From the NCBI RefSeq assembly GCF_002220365.1, contig NZ_MTHB01000109.1, positions 62,001-126,000 on the forward strand: a stretch of DNA of 64,000 bases, given 5' to 3'. The stretch's first letter is position 1. Each line of letters opens with the position of its first letter. The position numbers and the translations under genes are program-made. This DNA is from Caballeronia sordidicola (lineage in GTDB: Bacteria > Pseudomonadota > Gammaproteobacteria > Burkholderiales > Burkholderiaceae). The notes under the pieces are model-generated. The model was not told the DNA's origin, made no database searches, and saw only the letters and a list, made by a program, of their open reading frames with translations. Positions 17,587 through 24,823 of the stretch are shown one piece after another.

Positions 17587-19005
17587 CTATTTGAGTGCGC
17601 TCGCCGGGCTCGTGTCCGCTTCGGGTGGGGTTTCGGCTGTCGCTGCCCCAGCAATCTCCTCGAGCGAACGATTCTTGGTTTCCGGACCAATGGCCGCCAC
17701 GATCAGCGCTTGCAGCAGCAAGGTGCCGGCAATCAAGGACACCACGCCGACTATGCCGAACGATGCAAACGCCATGGCGACGAGATACGGAACCAGGATG
17801 TTGAAGCCGCGGCCGACCGTGTTGCACAGACCCGAGCCGCGCAAGCGAACTTCCGTGGGGAAGAGTTCTGGAACATAGCTGGCCACACTGAATGAAGAGA
17901 GCACGTAGATGCACGCGGTTATCGCAAAACCGCATGCCGTAATCATGACCTGCGATTGCGCGAATGGATACGCAACCGCAAACGCAATGCCGACGAGGGA
18001 GAACGCGACAATGCCCCACTTCCTGCCCAGACGTTCGGCGAGTCCGAAGGCAATCAGCGAGCCCAGCGGGCCACCTGCGAACATCAATGTAGTGAGGCCC
18101 AACGAGTTGGAGACGCTATGTCCCTGTTTCACCAGGAAGGTCGGAATCCAGCTGACGAATGCGTAATTAACCGTGAACAGCCCGATCAGCACGGTGATGC
18201 CGGTGATGGTGCGTTTGATGAGCCGGGGCGAAAAGAGGTCGGCCAGGCGCGCAGGTGTCTCGGGCGCAGTGTCACGCGAAAGACGGTCCACGGACACGTG
18301 CGGATAGTCGGGAGAGCCGGCGCTCACCCCGCAAGCCGTCTCGATCCGAGTCACGATCTCCTCGGCTTCAGTGGTACGCCCACGCGATGCCAGCCAGCGC
18401 GGCGACTCCATCATCGACTTGCGCAGGAACCAGACGATCAGTGCGCCCACGCCTGCAATAGCGAACATGCACCGCCAGCCGTAATGGGGAATGATCAGCC
18501 AGCCGATAAACGTGGAGAAGAACAGCGACGTGTTGATGATCAGGTTCAGGATCGTGCCGAAGCGTCCACGCCATGTCGCTGGGATGAATTCGCTGAGCGT
18601 GCCATAGCCGACCACGATCTCCGCGCCCATGCCAAGGCCCATTACCAGCCTGAAGAAGATCAGCCAGTAGACATTGGGCGACAAAGCAGCGGCAAGCGAT
18701 GCAAATCCATACACGCCGAGGTTGAACTGGTACGAGAAGCGCCGCCCGAAACGGTCGCCGAGCAAGCCCGACAGCCATGCGCCGGCCATCATGCCAATGA
18801 AGGTCGCGGAGACAAAACCCGCGTTGAGTCGTAGTGTTGATTCGCCGCTGTGGATCATTGCGGCGAGTACGGCACCGGCAATATAAATGTCGAACGAATC
18901 GAAGAACATGCCCGCAGCAACCAGGCCGAGCAGCCGCCAGTGAAAGCGCGAGAGCGGCAACCGGTCGAGACGATATCCAATACTTGCTTCGGCTAGCATC
19001 GACAT
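17587..19005 (-). CDS. MFS transporter, sugar/organic-acid (NiaP/AAHS-like)
   Basis: 472 aa, 12 transmembrane helices, loop motif DRFGRRF after TM2 and the SFDIYIAG signature in TM1 with the Asp typical of aromatic/organic acid symporters; ESPRWL in the central loop recalls the sugar-porter branch. AGGAGACAG directly precedes the ATG. First gene of a three-gene operon with the lactonase and NIPSNAP genes, so it probably imports a lactone or hydroxyacid. Confidence 0.9.
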   Translation of the reverse strand: MSMLAEASIGYRLDRLPLSRFHWRLLGLVAAGMFFDSFDIYIAGAVLAAMIHSGESTLRLNAGFVSATFIGMMAGAWLSGLLGDRFGRRFSYQFNLGVYGFASLAAALSPNVYWLIFFRLVMGLGMGAEIVVGYGTLSEFIPATWRGRFGTILNLIINTSLFFSTFIGWLIIPHYGWRCMFAIAGVGALIVWFLRKSMMESPRWLASRGRTTEAEEIVTRIETACGVSAGSPDYPHVSVDRLSRDTAPETPARLADLFSPRLIKRTITGITVLIGLFTVNYAFVSWIPTFLVKQGHSVSNSLGLTTLMFAGGPLGSLIAFGLAERLGRKWGIVAFSLVGIAFAVAYPFAQSQVMITACGFAITACIYVLSSFSVASYVPELFPTEVRLRGSGLCNTVGRGFNILVPYLVAMAFASFGIVGVVSLIAGTLLLQALIVAAIGPETKNRSLEEIAGAATAETPPEADTSPASALK

Positions 19006-19073
19006 CTGTCTCCTGGGTTAGCTGCTTATGCGCAGCTGAGCAGTCCGCTTTTTTGGGTACGGGTTTTTAACTT

Positions 19074-19101
19074 ATTATATGTCTGTCATACAATCTGTCA
19101 A
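19074..19101 (-). promoter_or_regulatory. Consensus sigma-70 promoter with GntR/FCD operator in the spacer
   Basis: On the minus strand TTGACA (19096-19101) and TATAAT (19074-19079) are perfect consensus hexamers separated by 16 bp. The spacer holds ATTGTATGACAG (19083-19094), including TGT-N3-ACA on the opposite strand, the FCD-GntR half-site pair. It lies about 70 bp upstream of the MFS start at 19005. Repressor binding here would directly occlude RNA polymerase. Confidence 0.8.
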
Positions 19102-19518
19102 GAAGATGATCGATATGGTCGAGGCGCGATGCTCGGTTGTTGGAGGTAGTGGGCGGGGTCAATGCCGGGGTGCCAGGTTCCTGGGTTTCGCCCAACAGGG
19201 CCTGAGTGCCTGACAGACAAAAGGAATTGACTGGAGTGGTAAGCAACCCGGCGAGGTTGGGAATTCGACCCACTGTCGCAGAATCGGACGCTTGATCGAA
19301 CGACGGCTACCGTACGTGTCGCGCAATGAGACATACGCACTGCGCGGATTGTCTAGCCTCTCCTCGACTGAGGTTCTCACGGACGGCGTTAGCTCGATGT
19401 ACTGACGCCACTTCGCTCAAACCGTCTGTACGTCCGAAGGCACAGGTTGGTCCTTTCGGCGAAAGTCGATTGGCTTCAAAGGTTTTTTGTTTCAGCGGAA
19501 ATCCGGTTTTACGCCTTC
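19102..19518. other. Intergenic region with no recognised gene
   Basis: About 420 bp between the MFS promoter and the stop of the citrate-synthase-like gene. Several short open frames occur on both strands without ribosome-binding sites or recognisable products. No terminator-like hairpin with a T-run was seen. Confidence 0.5.
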
Positions 19519-20763
19519 TCAACCCTCAACGGGCTTGAACACTCGATTCTTGTCGAGCGTGGCCGCATCGAGCGTCATCTCGCCGCCTTCCACGGGCAGC
19601 GCGGGGCTGGCGTCCTCCAACGCGCGCCCGGTATAGCGGCCTCTTGGCCGTATGACCTTGCCCACCCGGAGCTGCTCGATACAATGCGCGAGCAGCCCCA
19701 CGCTTCGGGCTGTTGCAAACAACGCGAACGACGCATCGCGCGGCAACGCCAGCTGCGCTGCCAAGGCAGCAAGCGCAACGTCGATATTCGGCTTGAGTCC
19801 GGTCAGCTCAACTACCTTGTTGATGAACGACACGAGCTCTTGAGGCAGATTCAGCACGTCTAGCAATGCGCCCGCCCGCGCATCGCCGTCCGGATACAGA
19901 TGATGTCCGAACCCCGGGATCGGAATGGCCGACTGCAAGTGATGGGCAACGACATCCTCCGCACCGAGTCTTCGGACGTCGTCGAACACGGCCCGTACGC
20001 GGCCCGACGCATCGCCATGCAGCGGGCCGGAGAGAGTCGTGAGCCCCGTGAGCAGGCATCCCGGAAGCGATGCGCCGGTGGAGGCGGTAATTCTGGCGGC
20101 GAACGCCGAACTCGTAATCTCGTGGTCGGCCACGAGGACCATGGCACGGCGGATGAGTTCGGCGCCATTGCGGTCCTGGCCCCAACCCAGCGCGAGCCGT
20201 TCATGCGTCCTTGGTGCATTCGCGTCACATCGCGCACCGAACGCTTGCGCGATGAGCGCCACGAGCCGGCCAGCCTCGACATGCAGTGCGCTGTCCGTGC
20301 GTCCGAGGGTCGAGTGTCCGCAGGCCGCGAGGGCCGCCAGTGATGTGAACGCGCATTGCCTGCCTCGCTCGTTGCCCAGTAGTGGCACGTCACCGGTTTC
20401 GAATGAAACAGATGCAGGCGCATTCCAGAGAATGGCCGCCACGTCCTCGAGCGTCGCCGTGTCCGAAAGCCGGATGCTATCGAGTCCCCGGTAATACGGC
20501 CGACCTTTTGAGAACGTGGTAATGCTGCTGTAAATGCAGGGCTCCGCACCGAATATAGTTCCGGCGGCGAGTGCCTCGCGCTTGCGTCCCATCTGTTTTT
20601 TGCGGCACAGACCGGCAACGTCCTCCGCACGATAGAGGCTCTTGCGGGGGTCATGCGGATCCGCCATGACAGCGATGTTGCCTCGACTGACGTACGCATA
20701 GACAGTCTGCGCTTGCACTCCGAGTTGTCGAGCCGCTTCAGTCAGAGTGATCCAGTTTCGCAT
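19519..20763 (-). CDS. Citrate-synthase-family protein with N-terminal helix-turn-helix domain
   Basis: 414 aa. Residues 1-55 form an excisionase/MerR-like helix-turn-helix (LTEAARQLGVQAQTVYAYV, then RKSLYRAEDVAGL, as in HTH_17 proteins). Residues ~65-414 are a citrate-synthase domain with all three catalytic residues: His249 (GPLHG), His287 (GFGHHLYPDG) and Asp328 (PNID), plus ADHE and RPRGRYTG. So it could be an active Si-citrate or 2-methylcitrate synthase, a DNA-binding sensor of an acyl-CoA/oxoacid, or both. Last gene of the SDR-MFS-VOC operon, which has no other regulator. The ATG at 20763 has only a weak ribosome-binding site; the upstream open frame is not supported. Confidence 0.85.
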   Translation of the reverse strand: MRNWITLTEAARQLGVQAQTVYAYVSRGNIAVMADPHDPRKSLYRAEDVAGLCRKKQMGRKREALAAGTIFGAEPCIYSSITTFSKGRPYYRGLDSIRLSDTATLEDVAAILWNAPASVSFETGDVPLLGNERGRQCAFTSLAALAACGHSTLGRTDSALHVEAGRLVALIAQAFGARCDANAPRTHERLALGWGQDRNGAELIRRAMVLVADHEITSSAFAARITASTGASLPGCLLTGLTTLSGPLHGDASGRVRAVFDDVRRLGAEDVVAHHLQSAIPIPGFGHHLYPDGDARAGALLDVLNLPQELVSFINKVVELTGLKPNIDVALAALAAQLALPRDASFALFATARSVGLLAHCIEQLRVGKVIRPRGRYTGRALEDASPALPVEGGEMTLDAATLDKNRVFKPVEG

Positions 20764-20867
20764 GGGATGGCAGGTAAGGTGATGCAGCGCAACGGGGAGC
20801 AGGAAGTTACGATGTGAATCGCATTGCATACGAGCGCGACCGATCCAGCGTCAATAGTGACGTTTTT

Positions 20868-21257
20868 TCAGGTAAAAGTCATCTCGGCGGGGCGCCGCTC
20901 CAGGATCTCGACGAGAATGTCACCCGGCGATCGCACGAAGCAGGCTCTGACGCCGGGGCGAACCCGCTTGACCGGCTCGACGATCTCCGCATCACAGCGC
21001 AACAGATGCTCGAACGCGGCGTCGAGATCGTCCACGACCACGCCGAAATGATCGATGCCCTGCCTTTGCTCTTCATGAGGGCGGACGGTTTGGGCGCTCG
21101 CCAGCGATGTGATGAAAAGGTTGATGCTGCCAATGCGCAAATCCACTCGCCCCGGGCGACGCACGATCTCGGCGTTCAGGCAGCGCGCAAACCATGCAGC
21201 GGTGGCTTCGGCGTCCGCCGAGCACAGTTGCAGATGATCCCACTTGAATTCAATCAT
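20868..21257 (-). CDS. VOC (glyoxalase/bleomycin-resistance/dioxygenase) superfamily protein
   Basis: 129 aa, one VOC module pair: WDHLQLCSADAEATAAWFARCL at the N-terminus and a second half with GIDHFGVVVDDLDAAFEHL and DILVEILER. Putative metal ligands His8, His70 and the C-terminal Glu are in the usual places. It could be an isomerase, epimerase or extradiol-type enzyme. It is co-directional with MFS and SDR genes and lies 27 bp after the MFS gene. Confidence 0.85.
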   Translation of the reverse strand: MIEFKWDHLQLCSADAEATAAWFARCLNAEIVRRPGRVDLRIGSINLFITSLASAQTVRPHEEQRQGIDHFGVVVDDLDAAFEHLLRCDAEIVEPVKRVRPGVRACFVRSPGDILVEILERRPAEMTFT

Positions 21258-21284
21258 TCGTTTTTCACCAGATAGTCGAAAGCG

Positions 21285-22601
21285 TCACAGTTCGATGCGG
21301 GAAAGCTTCCCCAGCAGCACGGAGTAAGAGAGCGTCCCGAGCAGGCATATCGCGCCCATCAGGTTGAGAGCCCAGTAGAAGTGGCCGGTGTGGTGGGTGA
21401 TATAGCCGATCATGAGTGGCGTCGTGACCGCCGCGATGTTGGCCGCGAGGCTCGTGATGCTGCTGGTCAGTCCCACATACTGTCGAGGGGCGATTTCAGA
21501 GACGGCGGCCCATGACATCGACCCGACGCCCTGCGCGAAGAACGCGATAGTCAGGATGGCGATTACCCCCTCATTCGACGCGACGAAATTGACGAGTACG
21601 ATAGACGCGCCGAGCAACGTGCCGATGATAAGCGGTGCTTTGCGCGCAGTGGAAATCGACACGCCGCGCCGGATGAAAAAGTCCGAGAGGTAGCCGGCCA
21701 CGAGAATGCCGATCGTCGCACCCATAAAAGGGAGTGCCTGGAAGATCCCGACCTTGATCATCGACATATGACGCGCTTCGATCAGATAGGTCATGAACCA
21801 CGTGGTGAAGAAGACCAGTAGTGTGTTGTTGCAGAACTTGCCGAGGCAGATGGCAAGAATCTGCCGGTAGCTGAGCAGCTTGAGCGCCATGCGCCAATCG
21901 AACTTCTCGCGGGGTTTGCGTGCGTCCGTAGCGCCTTCATTGATGTATTGCAGCTCGGCAGCATTCACGCCCGCGTGCTGATGCGGATCGCGATAAACCC
22001 GGTACCAGAGAAGACTGAACAGAATGCCGAAGCCGCCCGTCACGAAAAAGACCGTGCGCCAACCATACGCGGCGGAGATCCACAGCAACAAGCCGGTGAA
22101 CAAGGGTGTCCCGATGTATTGCCCCATCACATAGACGCTGGTCGCAAAGCCGCGTTCCCCGGCGGGAAACCACAACGTCACTGCGCGCGCGTTGGAAGGG
22201 AAGGCTGGCGCCTCCATTGCGCCGATTGCGAGCCGCGATCCGAGCAGCATGTGATAGCCGCTGGCGAGACCCTGCGTCAGCGTGGCGAATGACCATCCGA
22301 CGAGGGACAGGGCATAGGCAAGACGCGATCCAAGAATGTCGGTCAGCACGCCCCCGGGCACCAGGGCAATGGAATAGGCAAGGCCGAATGCCGCGAACAG
22401 CTCGCCCATCTGCATCCTGTCGAGCGCCAGGCTCTTCGATAGGCCAGGCGCAACGATGCCCAGCGCCGAGCGGTCCACATAGTTGAGGATGGTTGCCACG
22501 AGCAACATCGAGAGCACGGCGTACCGGACCCTGGAGCGTTTCGTGGTATCCACGTAAGCCGGGTTTAGCACCGGCAATGTTTGTTCCTCTACGACTTTCA
22601 T
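21285..22601 (-). CDS. MFS transporter, anion:cation symporter (glucarate/hexuronate) type
   Basis: 438 aa, 12 transmembrane segments. The start (RSRVRYAVLSMLLVATILNYVDRSALGI) strongly resembles the ACS family, including GudP/GarP (D-glucarate/galactarate) and ExuT. A cytoplasmic loop is seen around residues 205-235. AGGAGACACCG precedes the ATG. It likely imports a sugar acid or related hydroxyacid handled by the SDR upstream and perhaps the divergent D-2-hydroxyacid dehydrogenase. Confidence 0.9.
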   Translation of the reverse strand: MKVVEEQTLPVLNPAYVDTTKRSRVRYAVLSMLLVATILNYVDRSALGIVAPGLSKSLALDRMQMGELFAAFGLAYSIALVPGGVLTDILGSRLAYALSLVGWSFATLTQGLASGYHMLLGSRLAIGAMEAPAFPSNARAVTLWFPAGERGFATSVYVMGQYIGTPLFTGLLLWISAAYGWRTVFFVTGGFGILFSLLWYRVYRDPHQHAGVNAAELQYINEGATDARKPREKFDWRMALKLLSYRQILAICLGKFCNNTLLVFFTTWFMTYLIEARHMSMIKVGIFQALPFMGATIGILVAGYLSDFFIRRGVSISTARKAPLIIGTLLGASIVLVNFVASNEGVIAILTIAFFAQGVGSMSWAAVSEIAPRQYVGLTSSITSLAANIAAVTTPLMIGYITHHTGHFYWALNLMGAICLLGTLSYSVLLGKLSRIEL

Positions 22602-22653
22602 CGGTGTCTCCTGAACATTGGCCTGTTATTTTTGTATTTGGCAAAAGGGCGAT

Positions 22654-23412
22654 TTATCCGCGGCCGACAAACGGCATGGCGCTCGCCATGATGGTCATGT
22701 TGAGAATATTGGCCTCGAGCGGAAGCATGGCCATGTGCACAACCGCATTCGCCACGTGCGTCACATCCATTCTTGCTTCGGGCGCCATGCTTCCATCTGC
22801 TTGCAGCACGCCGCGGTTCATGCGTTCCGTGAGCGATGTGGCCGCGTTGCCGATATCGATCTGGCTGCAAGCGATGTTGAATGCGCGTCCGTCCAGCGCG
22901 ATCGATTTGGTGATGCCGGTGACGGCATGTTTCGTTGCCGTATAGGCGATGGTATGCGGCCTGGGCGAGTGGGCCGAGATCGATCCGTTGTTGATGATTC
23001 GTCCGCCTTGAGGGGACTGTGCTTTCATCAAGCGATAAGCGGCACGGGCGCACAGGAAGACGCCAGTCAGATTCGTTGCCACGACATCGTTCCAGAAGTC
23101 GACCTCATAGTCTTCCAGGCGGACGGCCCCCGCGTTGCGGCCCGCGTTGTTAAAGAGCACGTCGAGCCGGCCGAATGCCTTGGCGATCTGCGAAAACGCG
23201 TGCTCGACCGATGCGGCGTCAGCAACGTCGGCCTGGAATACATGCGCGTCTCCGCCCGCAAGGCCTATTGCTTCTTTCGTTTCCAGGAGCGGCTCGGCTC
23301 TACGCCCGATCAGCGCGAGCGCGAATCCAGCGTTGGCGAGGGCTACGGCGGCGCTGCGGCCGATGCCGGAGCCGGCGCCCGTGACGGCTGCGAACTTCTT
23401 CGATGCTGGCAT
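22654..23412 (-). CDS. Short-chain dehydrogenase/reductase
   Basis: 252 aa classical [11 protein letters not shown] (near 11-18), NNAGRN, catalytic Ser and Tyr-x3-Lys (YTATK). I chose the ATG at 23412 because GAGGAA lies six bases before it; an upstream in-frame ATG at 23430 has no ribosome-binding site. First gene of the SDR-MFS-VOC-citrate synthase operon, divergent from the 2-hydroxyacid dehydrogenase. Substrate presumably a secondary alcohol or hydroxyacid. Confidence 0.9.
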   Translation of the reverse strand: MPASKKFAAVTGAGSGIGRSAAVALANAGFALALIGRRAEPLLETKEAIGLAGGDAHVFQADVADAASVEHAFSQIAKAFGRLDVLFNNAGRNAGAVRLEDYEVDFWNDVVATNLTGVFLCARAAYRLMKAQSPQGGRIINNGSISAHSPRPHTIAYTATKHAVTGITKSIALDGRAFNIACSQIDIGNAATSLTERMNRGVLQADGSMAPEARMDVTHVANAVVHMAMLPLEANILNMTIMASAMPFVGRG

Positions 23413-23480
23413 TTCAATTCCTCTCGACATTTAATTGAACACGGGACGAGAGTTGCATTCACGCGATGCGTTGAGCAAGA

Positions 23481-23497
23481 TTGATTCATTGAATCAA
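23481..23497. promoter_or_regulatory. Palindromic operator TTGATT-N5-AATCAA (site 1)
   Basis: Perfect palindrome ATTGATTCA-T-TGAATCAAT over 23480-23498, about 70 bp upstream of the SDR start. A second element with identical half-sites and spacer lies at 23648-23664 in the same divergent region. Confidence 0.7.
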
Positions 23498-23647
23498 TAT
23501 CCGGAAGCCCCGCCGATAAGGGGCAACCAAGGGTTTTCCTGATGCCCGTGTTCCAGGCGGCAAGATGGACACGGGGCATGGAAAAGAATGAATCACAACG
23601 CGCAAGGTATGCCGTGACGAATAAGGGGCGAATCATTTTTTAATGAG

Positions 23648-23664
23648 TTGATTTACTTAATCAA
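23648..23664. promoter_or_regulatory. Palindromic operator TTGATT-N5-AATCAA (site 2)
   Basis: TTGATT (23648-23653), five-base spacer, AATCAA (23659-23664), 60 bp upstream of the 2-hydroxyacid dehydrogenase start. Centre-to-centre distance from site 1 is about 167 bp, near 16 helical turns, which would allow looping by a dimer or tetramer. Confidence 0.7.
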
Positions 23665-23724
23665 TATTGACGGTCCGATCTGCGGTTTCGTAGTCTCTCA
23701 ACGTCTACCTATCAGGGGGAAACC

Positions 23725-24687
23725 ATGTCGGAAAATAAACGCACCAGGCTGTTGATCGCGCGAAAGGTTCCAGGAGCCGTGGCGAATCGCGCCGAGGCCG
23801 AATTCCGTGCCTTCGTGACCGAGTCCGACATGGACTCGTGGTCTGTCGTCGAGTTCTGCAAGAAGCACGACGTGCCGGCCATATTGATCGGAAAGAAGTC
23901 CGGTTTGCAAGCGGAGCACATTGCCGCGCTGCCCTCGACGGTCAAGATCATTGCGAACGCGAGTGCGGGCTTCGATCACATGGACGTGACTGCCGCCCGC
24001 GAGAAGGGAATCGTCGTCACGAACGCACCCGATGCGTTGACCGAATGCACCGCCGATTTCTCCATGCTGCTCGTGCTGGCGGCCTGCCGCCGCGCGTCGG
24101 AGTACGAACGAATCATGCGCCACGGATGGGGTAAATCGTTCGGCATGACCGACATGCTGGGCACGCGAGTGAATGGCAAGACGATCGGCATCGTCGGATT
24201 CGGGCGTATCGGCCGGGCGGTCGCGAAGCGTGCGCAGGCTTTCGGCATGCGCGTGATCTACACGGACATCCGCCGTGCGGCGCCGTCGCTTGAGAATGGC
24301 GCGACATTTCATGCCAGCCTCGACGAAATGCTGCCGCACTGCCAGGTGCTCACGCTGCACGTGCCGGGAGGGAGCGTTCCGCTGATGGCAAAAAATGAGT
24401 TCGGACTCCTGCCCACGGGCGCAGTTTTTGTCAACGCGGCGCGTGGCGGCCTGGTGGACGAAGACGCGCTCTACGAAGCCCTGACTTCGGGACATCTGTT
24501 CAGCGCTGGCCTGGACGTGTACCGGAACGAGCCCCATGTCGACAAGCGCTTCGCGGAACTCGACAACGTGTTCCTGACGCCCCATATGGCCAGCGCCACG
24601 ATCGAGACCCGCGACCAGATGGGGTTGACGGCGCTAGACAATGTAGCCGCCGTGCTGAATGAGCGGGCCGCCTTGAATCCGGTCTGA
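23725..24687 (+). CDS. D-isomer-specific 2-hydroxyacid dehydrogenase
   Basis: 320 aa of the glyoxylate/hydroxypyruvate-reductase and phosphoglycerate-dehydrogenase family. NAD motif GFGRIG, catalytic Arg in NAARGGLVDEDAL, Glu in GLDVYRNEP and His in LTPHMASAT are all present. GGGGGAAACC precedes the ATG. It is the only plus-strand gene of this block and shares the divergent region with the SDR operon, so the two units probably act on the same substrate (reduction of a 2-oxoacid or oxidation of a 2-hydroxyacid). Confidence 0.92.
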   Translation: MSENKRTRLLIARKVPGAVANRAEAEFRAFVTESDMDSWSVVEFCKKHDVPAILIGKKSGLQAEHIAALPSTVKIIANASAGFDHMDVTAAREKGIVVTNAPDALTECTADFSMLLVLAACRRASEYERIMRHGWGKSFGMTDMLGTRVNGKTIGIVGFGRIGRAVAKRAQAFGMRVIYTDIRRAAPSLENGATFHASLDEMLPHCQVLTLHVPGGSVPLMAKNEFGLLPTGAVFVNAARGGLVDEDALYEALTSGHLFSAGLDVYRNEPHVDKRFAELDNVFLTPHMASATIETRDQMGLTALDNVAAVLNERAALNPV

Positions 24688-24775
24688 GGCCCGACTTCCC
24701 CGAACTAGAGCTTCCACTTCGCGCGTTGCCGGAGATGGTTCATTCGTTTGCATCCGCGCTCTTTCCCGGCCCGTC

Positions 24776-24823
24776 GTGGGTCTAACGCGTGGGTCTAACG
24801 CGTGGGTCTAACGCGTGGGTCTA
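24776..24823. repeat. 13-bp tandem repeat, ~3.7 copies, that repeats the kinase stop codon
   Basis: On the minus strand the unit TAGACCCACGCGT begins with the kinase stop codon TAG (24821-24823) and recurs at 24810 and 24797, with a partial copy at 24784. As 13 is not divisible by three, successive TAG triplets fall in all three reading frames. Confidence 0.93.

Noticed and set aside
17956-18834. 292-codon plus-strand frame opposite the MFS transporter gene
   Set aside because: Antisense artefact of a high-GC membrane protein gene.
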